11,641 bases of DNA from positions 1 through 11,641 of the forward strand of contig CAYYBZ010000034.1 of NCBI GenBank assembly GCA_964470285.1, in the 5' to 3' direction. A model generated the notes under the pieces. The model ran no database searches, was not told the origin of the DNA, and saw nothing but the letters and a program-made list of their open reading frames with translations. Origin of the DNA: CAYYBZ01 sp964470285 [NCBI: uncultured Oligoflexia bacterium]. GTDB lineage: Bacteria; Bdellovibrionota_G; CAYYBZ01. Of this stretch, positions 1-5,177 are shown piece after piece. Position 1 is the first letter of the stretch. Each line of letters opens with the position of its first letter. A program made the position numbers and the translations under genes.

Positions 1-482
1 GAATTGGCAGGGAAGCCTTAAACAAATTAATGAGTACGGGTGAGGAAGGAATAGTTCTGGTCGGAAGACCTTACAATGTCAACGATTCTGGAATTAATGT
101 AAATGTTCCTCAAAAGCTTAGAAATCAATACGGGATTAATGTGATCCCTATGGATTTTCTGCCTATGGACAGGGATAATTATAAAGATGTAAGCCCCAAT
201 ATGTTCTGGAATTACGGTAAGAAAATTTTGTCGGTAGTAAATCTTGTTAAGGAGTATCCCAATCTGCATGTTATTTATATGACAAACTTTAAGTGCGGTC
301 CGGATTCCTATATAAAACATTTCGCAAACTTTTCTTCGGGAAGACCTTTTTTGACTCTGCAGTTTGACGAACATCAAAACGATGCCGGTTACATGACAAG
401 ATGCGAAGCTTATCTGGACTCTAAGGGAGTTTTAAGATGCTTCAAAGACAAAAAGAAGAAAGATGAAAGGGCGGTAGCATGA
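1..482 (+). CDS. CoA-enzyme activase, DUF2229/COG3580 region, C-terminal end (5' cut by window)
   Basis: The open frame runs from base 3 through the window edge (159 residues visible), so the ATG at 30 is internal and not the start. The visible part carries the hallmarks of the DUF2229 domain of large 2-hydroxyacyl-CoA-dehydratase activase-like proteins: GRPYNVNDSG, the IPMDFLPMD stretch, NFKCGPDS, and DEHQNDAGYMTRCEAYLD. In known relatives this domain follows one or two BcrAD/BadFG-type ATPase domains (ASKHA fold) that hold a 4Fe-4S cluster and inject an electron into a dehydratase or reductase partner. Those domains would lie upstream of the window. The conserved Cys in NFKCGPDS and the Cys in TRCEAYLD may bind metal; that is inference. 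The stop overlaps the next start (ATGA at 479-482), so translation of the two is probably coupled. The physiological substrate cannot be told from this fragment. Confidence 0.85.
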   Translation, partial: IGREALNKLMSTGEEGIVLVGRPYNVNDSGINVNVPQKLRNQYGINVIPMDFLPMDRDNYKDVSPNMFWNYGKKILSVVNLVKEYPNLHVIYMTNFKCGPDSYIKHFANFSSGRPFLTLQFDEHQNDAGYMTRCEAYLDSKGVLRCFKDKKKKDERAVA

Positions 483-1741
483 AAGAAAGAAAACTTTACG
501 TTCCGAGAATGGATTACGGATGTGCAAAATTATTCTGCGCGGCCTTCCGTTCGGTGGGAATTGATGCCGATATATCACCGGAATCCGATGAAAGGACTTT
601 AGAGCTCGGCAGTAAACATTTATCCGGTGATGAATGCTACCCGGAAAAAATTACTCTGGGGAATTTTATGAAAGTTATTGAAAGCCCGGATTTCGTTGCG
701 TCAAAAACAGCATTTTTTATGCCGACAGCGGACGGACCATGCCGTTTCGGCCAGTACGGACCTTTACTCGAAAATATCCTTAGAAAAATAGGGCACAGTG
801 AGGCAAAGGTTCTTTCACCTACAAGTGAAAATGCATACGAAGGGATGGCTGAAGGCAAGGAGAATGTTTTTGTAAGATCCGCCTGGAGAGCACTTGTAGT
901 CGGAGATGTATTGAGAAAACTTCTTTTAAAAACAAGACCGTATGAACTTCAAAAAGGCCAGACGGATTCGGCTTACGAAGAAGCTCTACAAAAACTTTAC
1001 AGCATAATATCGTCTCCGATAGTAAGTGAAAGAGAACAGCTCATCGAAATCGTGGATGAACTTCTAAATGTTCGTCAGCGTTTCAGGGCAATTGAAGCTA
1101 ATTACGAAAAATCCCGACCTCTTATAGGAATTGTCGGTGAAATATTCTGCAGATTAAATACGTTTTCAAACGAGGACCTTTGCAGAAAAATCGAGGAACA
1201 TGGAGGAGAAGCATGGCTTTCGGATATTACGGAATGGGTATGGTACACTAACGACGAACATGAAAGAAAACTTATGTCCGCCGGTAAAAGATTCTCTTTC
1301 TCCATGCTTGGAACCAAATTAAAGCATTATTTTCAAAAAAATGACGAACACAGGATTTATTTCCCCTTTAAACAGGATATAAAGGGTTACGAAGAACCGC
1401 ACAATGTAAGAGAGGTTCTGGATGCAAGTTACCCTTACCTGCCTTATACCGGGGCCCTTGGTGAAATGGTTCTCTCGGTAGGAAAAGCAATTTATCTTCA
1501 TAAAAAAGGTGCAGACGGAATAATAGATATAAGTCCTTTTACATGCATGAACGGTATTGTGTCCGAAGCGGTATATCCAAGAGTGAGTAGAGATTTCGAT
1601 AATATACCTATAAGAAACTTTTATTTTGACGGAACCCAGCAGGATTTGGACAGGGATATAGGCATTTTCATGGAGCTTGCACGGGGTTACAAAGCAAGAA
1701 AAAAAACAAAAAGAATCTATCCAAAGTATTTTACAAAATAA
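479..1741 (+). CDS. acyl-CoA dehydratase activase-related protein, COG3581 type
   Basis: This is a complete 420-aa cytoplasmic protein. It matches the region that follows DUF2229 in the long fused CoA-activase proteins, here as its own gene. Visible family features are the cysteine-bearing N-terminus (Cys15, Cys20), GDECYPEKITLG (Cys53), GPCRFGQYG (Cys88), the GIVGEIFCRLN strand and loop (Cys224), and ISPFTCMNG near the end (Cys356). The evenly spread conserved cysteines suggest an Fe-S cluster site resembling the HgdB-like dehydratase fold, but I cannot say which residues bind. The start ATG overlaps the preceding stop by four bases, with AAAGGG about 6 nt upstream acting as ribosome site. 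Together with its neighbour it should form one functional unit, an ATP-linked redox activator. No dehydratase partner is visible here, so the target reaction stays unknown. Confidence 0.85.
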   Translation: MKERKLYVPRMDYGCAKLFCAAFRSVGIDADISPESDERTLELGSKHLSGDECYPEKITLGNFMKVIESPDFVASKTAFFMPTADGPCRFGQYGPLLENILRKIGHSEAKVLSPTSENAYEGMAEGKENVFVRSAWRALVVGDVLRKLLLKTRPYELQKGQTDSAYEEALQKLYSIISSPIVSEREQLIEIVDELLNVRQRFRAIEANYEKSRPLIGIVGEIFCRLNTFSNEDLCRKIEEHGGEAWLSDITEWVWYTNDEHERKLMSAGKRFSFSMLGTKLKHYFQKNDEHRIYFPFKQDIKGYEEPHNVREVLDASYPYLPYTGALGEMVLSVGKAIYLHKKGADGIIDISPFTCMNGIVSEAVYPRVSRDFDNIPIRNFYFDGTQQDLDRDIGIFMELARGYKARKKTKRIYPKYFTK

Positions 1742-1743
1742 TA

Positions 1744-1832
1744 AAGATATAAGAAACAGAAGAACTGAACTTTTTCTTCGCTGAAACCCGCTTAGGCTCG
1801 AAAAAGTTCAGTTCTTCTGTTTCTTATATCTT
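1744..1832. terminator. perfect 33-bp inverted repeat between convergent genes; probable bidirectional terminator
   Basis: The arms 1744-1776 and 1800-1832 are exact reverse complements over 33 bases with a 23-nt loop (1777-1799). The left arm begins AAGATATAAGAAACAG. On the + strand the stem is followed by CTTTTTT (1834-1840). On the - strand it runs into a T-rich stretch. The position just after the activase stop (1741), with the fumC end at 1904 on the other strand, fits transcription termination in both directions. The stem is far longer than a usual intrinsic terminator and has no mismatch, so a palindromic repeat element is an alternative. Confidence 0.75.
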
Positions 1833-1903
1833 ACTTTTTTAAAGACTTGTTTTTTAGGTGCATTATTGTTTTTTGCTTTGTAAGGCTGGGGGCTGTATTA
1901 AGC

Positions 1904-3280
1904 TTAGGTCATTTTGAACGGGTCGAGAAGTTTATCGGCCTCTGCCTTGGTCAGCAAACCCCGCTGAGTAACGATCTGCCTTATTGTTTTACCTTTATTT
2001 AACGCTTCCTTTGCTATTTCAGCCGACAAATCATATCCTAGCTTGCCTGTCAGATTTGTAACAAGCATCAGACTTTTTTCAACAAGTTCTAAAGATCTCT
2101 TTTTATCCGCCTTTAAGCCTCTTATGCACTTTTGTATAAAGGCAGTTATTCCGTTTGATAAGAGTTCAACAGATTCAATAACATTCTTTGCTATCAGCGG
2201 CATCATTACATTAAGTTCAAAAATGCCTCCTGTTCCTCCAAATACGGTAGAAATATCATTACCGATAACTTTGGCGCATATCTGAATCATCATTTCAGGT
2301 ATTACGGGATTTACCTTACCCGGCATAATTGATGAACCTGGCTGAACGGAAGGAAGTTTAATCTCTGCTATTCCACCGAATGGTCCTGAACCGAGCCATC
2401 TTATATCATTGGCTATTTTGAAAAGTTCTATTGCCAGGTTTCTTAAGGAAGCAGAAACTTTCATAAGAGCGCCTTTTGAGCCCATTGATTCAAAAGTATT
2501 TTTTGCCTGCCTAAAAGGAATTGTAGTTTCCTTAACAATTCCCTTAATAACTTCTTTAGCGAAATCTTTATGAGCATTAAGACCGGTTCCTATAGCGGTC
2601 CCCCCAAGGGGTATTTCCTTTAAATTTTCAAATGCATGTTCAATATCTTTTATGGAATTTTCTATCTGAGCAGCGTAGCCTGAGAATTCCTGGCTCAATC
2701 TCATTGGAAGTGCGTCCTGAAGGTGGGTTCTGCCGATTTTAATTACATCTTTAAATTCTTTTTGTTTTTTGGACAATTCACGCTTAAGACCGACTAAAGC
2801 AGGTCCGAGATTAGCGCTTATCAGAATAGCTGTTGCAATATGAATTGCGCTGGGAAATACGTCATTTGAAGACTGACATTTATTAACATGATCGTTGGGA
2901 TGAACCAGCTTTTGTCCTGTTTTTTTTCCCATTATCCGGGCTGCACGGTTTGCGATAACCTCGTTAGCGTTCATATTCGAGGAAGTTCCTGAGCCTGTCT
3001 GAAAAATATCAACGGGAAAATGACCGTTATGTTTTCCTTTCCAGACTTCATCCGATGCCTTGTATACAGAGTCTGCGATTTTAGGCTCGATTAAACCGAG
3101 TTTTTTATTTACTTTTGCCGAATGCTTTTTAATTAAACCCAGAGCTCTAATCATGGATTCGGGAAGCGGTCCTGAATTTATCTGAAAATTTAAAACGGCT
3201 CTTTGAGTCTGTGCTCCCCATAGAGCATCTGAAGGTACGTTCATTGTGCCCAGTGAATCCTTTTCTTTTCTTACTTTCAT
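1904..3280 (-). CDS. fumC: class II fumarate hydratase
   Basis: Catalyses reversible hydration of fumarate to L-malate in the cytoplasm (TCA cycle or its reductive branch). It is an iron-free, oxygen-stable homotetramer of the fumarase/aspartase superfamily. At 458 aa it is full length. Visible motifs are TGSGTSSNMN (95-104), HPNDHVNKCQSSND (127-140), GRTHLQDA with the catalytic-region His186, and the signature loop GSSIMPGKVNP (315-325) with the catalytic Ser317. The sequence after the signature, NPVIPE, is shared with aspartases, but KIANDIRWL, SLMLVTNL...GYD and the C-terminal DPFKMT point to fumarase, like FumC forms that also carry NPVxPE. The start is supported by GGAG five to six bases upstream and by the usual EKDSxG N-terminus. 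It stands alone or at the end of a loose - strand run. It converges on the activase genes across the long hairpin. Confidence 0.93.
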   Translation of the reverse strand: MKVRKEKDSLGTMNVPSDALWGAQTQRAVLNFQINSGPLPESMIRALGLIKKHSAKVNKKLGLIEPKIADSVYKASDEVWKGKHNGHFPVDIFQTGSGTSSNMNANEVIANRAARIMGKKTGQKLVHPNDHVNKCQSSNDVFPSAIHIATAILISANLGPALVGLKRELSKKQKEFKDVIKIGRTHLQDALPMRLSQEFSGYAAQIENSIKDIEHAFENLKEIPLGGTAIGTGLNAHKDFAKEVIKGIVKETTIPFRQAKNTFESMGSKGALMKVSASLRNLAIELFKIANDIRWLGSGPFGGIAEIKLPSVQPGSSIMPGKVNPVIPEMMIQICAKVIGNDISTVFGGTGGIFELNVMMPLIAKNVIESVELLSNGITAFIQKCIRGLKADKKRSLELVEKSLMLVTNLTGKLGYDLSAEIAKEALNKGKTIRQIVTQRGLLTKAEADKLLDPFKMT

Positions 3281-3402
3281 ACACTCTCCAAAAAATTAAA
3301 TACGACAAGAGATTACATCAACGTTACGTTTATATGCAAGCTCGATTTTTTCGTATTAAACTTAGAAATATCCGTGTGATACATTTATATTTATAAAAGA
3401 AG

Positions 3403-3789
3403 TTAATCTTTATCGCAGGGTTTGAAATACCATGGATTGTATATTAAAAACAATACGATTGAAGGAAAAGAGAAGAATACTGTGTAGTAAAATTTATTTG
3501 AGAAAAAGCAGATTATAAATCCAAGCAATACAACCGAATAGTTGATTATCCAGATAAAAAGAATACGCAGGGTTTTATCGGATTTAATGGAAATCTTTAC
3601 AAGAAAAGCTGTCGCTATAACGAAAATAATGTCCAGTACGGCAAAAACAAGAAAAATGTTTAAAACTACACGGCTTATACTTTGTTTAGAAATTCCGAAG
3701 TAAGCAATAAAATCATATAATATTGCCGCCGTTAAAAGAAATAACCATGCAACTTTAAGAATGTGAGATCTATCTTCCGTATCAAACAT
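3403..3789 (-). CDS. small four-helix membrane protein, unknown function
   Basis: The 128-aa product is strongly hydrophobic. Probable membrane helices are at about 11-31, 41-64, 75-96 and 100-117, with short charged turns (SIKSDKTLR before helix 3) and a polar C-terminus ending in KPCDKD. The soluble start MFDTEDRSH has no signal peptide character. I do not recognise a family. Its stop lies 122 nt before the fumC start and its start lies 40 nt after the preceding gene on the same strand, so co-transcription with that gene is possible. No Shine-Dalgarno is visible before the ATG (only TGTTAG), which lowers confidence in the exact start. The hydrophobic pattern and lack of a competing gene on the other strand support a real gene. 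Confidence 0.6.
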   Translation of the reverse strand: MFDTEDRSHILKVAWLFLLTAAILYDFIAYFGISKQSISRVVLNIFLVFAVLDIIFVIATAFLVKISIKSDKTLRILFIWIINYSVVLLGFIICFFSNKFYYTVFFSFPSIVLFLIYNPWYFKPCDKD

Positions 3790-3829
3790 CTAACAAGAAT
3801 ATTAAAAAATCAAAAAAATACAAAACTCT

Positions 3830-4087
3830 TTATTGGGATTTTTGAACCGGGTAAGTCCATTCCTTTATCGGGCAATCATCAATTTTATCTGATTCATAAA
3901 AATTGCAGGAATCTTCTTCAATATCTATATTGAATCCCCGTTTAATCAAGAATAAATTGATCTGTCTTGTTTTTAACTGATCTCCCATTTTCAATTTGCA
4001 CAGGTATTCGGTTTGATAGCCGTTTTTGGATTGATCTTCTGATTTTTTAAAGGAAGGCTCAAGATATCTGCATTTCACGGTGAACAT
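3830..4087 (-). CDS. small cysteine-containing hypothetical protein
   Basis: Up to 85 aa, soluble and mixed charged, with no signal peptide. Four cysteines (6, 30, 61, 72 from the ATG) sit in short motifs CRYLE, YLCKLK, SCNFYE and DDCPIKEW. The spacing would suit a small metal-binding or disulfide fold, but that is a guess. The ATG at 4087 directly abuts AAAGG with no spacer. A GTG at 4078 (protein beginning with KCRYLE) lies nine bases after AAAGG and is a better-placed start, so the true protein may be 82 aa. A good promoter lies just upstream (4104-4132). The gene is 40 nt ahead of the small membrane protein on the same strand. I do not recognise the family. Confidence 0.55.
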   Translation of the reverse strand: MFTVKCRYLEPSFKKSEDQSKNGYQTEYLCKLKMGDQLKTRQINLFLIKRGFNIDIEEDSCNFYESDKIDDCPIKEWTYPVQKSQ

Positions 4088-4103
4088 CCTTTTATTGAGA
4101 TTT

Positions 4104-4132
4104 ATTATGATAGTAATACAATTTAATGTTAA
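4104..4132 (-). promoter_or_regulatory. sigma70-like promoter for the cysteine-containing small gene
   Basis: Read on the - strand: TTAACA (4132-4127), a 17-nt spacer, then CATAAT (4109-4104). Each hexamer matches the consensus at five of six positions. Transcription would start near 4097, giving a very short leader before the ATG at 4087 or about 19 nt before the GTG at 4078. Confidence 0.5.
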
Positions 4133-4137
4133 TTAAT

Positions 4138-4315
4138 TCAACCTAAATCTGACCGCATTTTCGCTGATATGCTTTCACTGTAGGACGGATTTAAGGGATT
4201 AGTCAGAGATTTAACAAAAAGAACCCCAAATGAATTTTGCGTATGTGTTTGAAGAAACAAAAAGGAAAAGAATTAAAAAAGATAATGTATACAGTAAGTG
4301 CGATAATACCTTCAT
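4138..4315 (-). pseudogene. tiny secreted-peptide ORF, possibly frameshifted remnant
   Basis: An ATG at 4315 opens a 34-codon frame ending at 4211. Its first 26 residues form a textbook signal peptide: a basic start MKVLSH, a hydrophobic core rich in Leu and Phe, then SSNTYA as cleavage site. A strong ribosome site, AAGGGGGG, lies about 6 nt upstream. The frame stops just eight residues after the cleavage site. Another frame then stays open to a TGA at 4138 and reads VLFVKSLTNPLNPSYSESI and onward. Removing one base from the A4 or G4 run near 4230-4250 would join the two into about 58 aa. It may be a frameshifted gene remnant, or simply a 34-aa gene (4211-4315) followed by noncoding DNA. The function is unknown. 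Confidence 0.4.
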
Positions 4316-4351
4316 GTTAATCCCCCCTTGAATGCATGAACTTCCCCACCT

Positions 4352-4381
4352 AATGCAATACGTTATCAGTCATGTTGCATT
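4352..4381. promoter_or_regulatory. inverted repeat AATGCAA/TTGCATT, operator candidate
   Basis: The arms AATGCAA (4352-4358) and TTGCATT (4375-4381) are exact reverse complements separated by 16 nt. They bracket the -10 element of the - strand promoter proposed at 4360-4388, one arm inside its spacer and one around the expected transcription start. This is the geometry of a repressor site. A seven-base arm could still arise by chance. Confidence 0.3.
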
Positions 4382-4388
4382 CTGTTAA
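4360..4388 (-). promoter_or_regulatory. possible promoter for the micro-ORF at 4315
   Basis: On the - strand: TTAACA (4388-4383, five of six consensus bases), a 17-nt spacer, then TAACGT (4365-4360), which keeps the key first two and last bases of the -10. The expected start near 4353 would give a leader of about 37 nt with the strong AAGGGGGG ribosome site. The -10 is weak, so this is tentative. Confidence 0.35.
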
Positions 4389-4443
4389 TTCCTTTCTTAA
4401 ATTTATTACAAACAAAATTTTAGTTTTTAAAGAGTTTTAAAGT

Positions 4444-4449
4444 TATAAT
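4444..4449 (+). promoter_or_regulatory. perfect -10 box (TATAAT) of the lipoprotein gene, leaderless candidate
   Basis: TATAAT lies eight bases before the ATG at 4458, so transcription would begin at or next to the A of the start codon. No Shine-Dalgarno is present between. The -35 is poor (TTAGTT at 4420 with an 18-nt spacer), and the area is very AT-rich, so chance occurrence is possible. Confidence 0.4.
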
Positions 4450-4457
4450 AATAAATT

Positions 4458-5003
4458 ATGAAAATAAGACATTTATTAGCTTTTCAGGCAGTTATATTTC
4501 TTTTTTACTCATGTTCGCATCCCGATAAAACACCGAAAGATATTCTAAGAACCACTTTTAACTGCATCAAAAATAATGATTGGGAAAGATTTAAACCGTT
4601 TGTAATTACACAGGCGGACATTCTTGTGAAAACCATAGATTTAAAGATCAAACCGTCACAGAGAAAAAGTTCATACGCATACGGTGTTTTAAAACCTGAG
4701 CATCTTAAAGACATGAAAGAGCGATTTGAAAAGGCTGCTAAAGGCGGAAACGGACTAATAGACTTTTCCGACTCAAGGTTTATCGGTGAAGGTGCCTTCT
4801 TTGAAGATAAAAAACTTTCTCCTGAAGAAGGTGGAATTTATTCGCTTAAGATAAACACTTCAAAAAAGTCTATTGATACCGGCGACATGTACCCAAAATT
4901 TATGATCATTAAATGGGAAGGTGTATGGAAGGTTCACAAAATAATGTTTAAAGACGATTTTGAGCTTAGAGGAACACCTGTTAGATTACCGAGAAAGTTC
5001 TAA
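4458..5003 (+). CDS. probable lipoprotein, NTF2-like fold suspected
   Basis: A 181-aa protein with a short basic start (MKIRH), a hydrophobic segment and a cysteine at 19 in the relaxed lipobox FYSC, so it is likely lipidated after export. The mature start (TPKDILRTTFNCIKNNDWERFKPF) resembles the first helix of NTF2-like/DUF4878-type lipoproteins, where a helix plus a 'number and size of task' pattern is common. The late FMIIKWEGVWKVHKI strand also fits that fold. These are resemblances by eye, not a family match. The lipobox has Tyr at -2 and Phe at -3, looser than the enterobacterial rule. The start has no Shine-Dalgarno and lies just after a TATAAT box. The tRNA-Ala gene follows 61 nt downstream with no obvious terminator between. 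Its partner or cargo is unknown. Confidence 0.7.
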   Translation: MKIRHLLAFQAVIFLFYSCSHPDKTPKDILRTTFNCIKNNDWERFKPFVITQADILVKTIDLKIKPSQRKSSYAYGVLKPEHLKDMKERFEKAAKGGNGLIDFSDSRFIGEGAFFEDKKLSPEEGGIYSLKINTSKKSIDTGDMYPKFMIIKWEGVWKVHKIMFKDDFELRGTPVRLPRKF

Positions 5004-5017
5004 AAAGTTACTGTAAT

Positions 5018-5046
5018 TTAAATTGAATTGCATTATGTTCTATGAT
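5018..5046 (+). promoter_or_regulatory. promoter of tRNA-Ala
   Basis: TTAAAT (5018-5023), a 17-nt spacer and TATGAT (5041-5046, five of six consensus bases). The tRNA begins 18 nt after the -10, so transcription would start about 11 nt before it. The -35 is weak. Read-through into the acylase gene 41 nt further on is plausible because no terminator follows the tRNA. Confidence 0.4.
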
Positions 5047-5064
5047 ATCAACACTTTCCTATAT

Positions 5065-5136
5065 GGGGGCGTAGCTCAGCGGGAGAGCACCTGCTTCGCA
5101 TGCAGGGGGTCGAGGGTTCAAATCCCTTCGCCTCCA
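5065..5136 (+). tRNA. tRNA-Ala (anticodon CGC)
   Basis: The 72-nt cloverleaf folds fully. The acceptor GGGGGCG pairs with CGCCTCC and includes the G3:U70 wobble that identifies alanine tRNAs. The D arm contains GTAGCTCAGCGGGAGAGCAC. The anticodon stem CCTGC/GCAGG encloses the loop TTCGCAT with anticodon CGC. The T arm is GAGGG-TTCAAAT-CCCTT. The discriminator base is A. The 3' CCA is not encoded (TGTTT follows), so a CCA-adding enzyme is needed. It reads GCG codons. Confidence 0.95.
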
Positions 5137-5177
5137 TGTTTCTAAATTGGCTGTTTTAAATAAAATTCGCTTAATTT

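Larger units (their letters stand above)
4088..4457. other. 370-nt divergent intergenic region
   Basis: This separates the - strand run (small genes and fumC) from the + strand lipoprotein gene. It holds the candidate secreted micro-ORF, two proposed - strand promoters, the AATGCAA dyad and the TATAAT box of the lipoprotein gene. The + strand reading of 4142-4258 is also nearly open, interrupted by a single stop near 4182, but it has no ribosome site or recognisable product. I see no tRNA and no strong terminator hairpin here. Confidence 0.6.

Noticed and set aside
27-377. Long antisense ORF over the activase fragment
   Set aside because: Opposite strand of a clearly conserved DUF2229 coding region, with no ribosome site and no recognisable protein character.
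1904-3280. Aspartate ammonia-lyase as the identity of the fumC product
   Set aside because: NPVIPE and the RGLLT tail recall aspartase, but KIANDIRWL, QSSNDVFPSA, the GYD helix and DPFKMT fit fumarase. Some accepted FumC proteins share NPVxPE.
3320-3330. Short palindrome AACGTTACGTT upstream of fumC
   Set aside because: Only five-base arms in AT-rich DNA with no convincing promoter beside it; not distinguishable from chance.
4285-4320. + strand 11-codon ORF (ATG 4285)
   Set aside because: Too short, weak ribosome site, and it lies opposite the better-supported signal-peptide ORF.
5147-5175. Promoter TTGGCT-17-CTTAAT ahead of the acylase
   Set aside because: Its transcription start would fall inside or after the ATG at 5178, so it cannot make the full mRNA.
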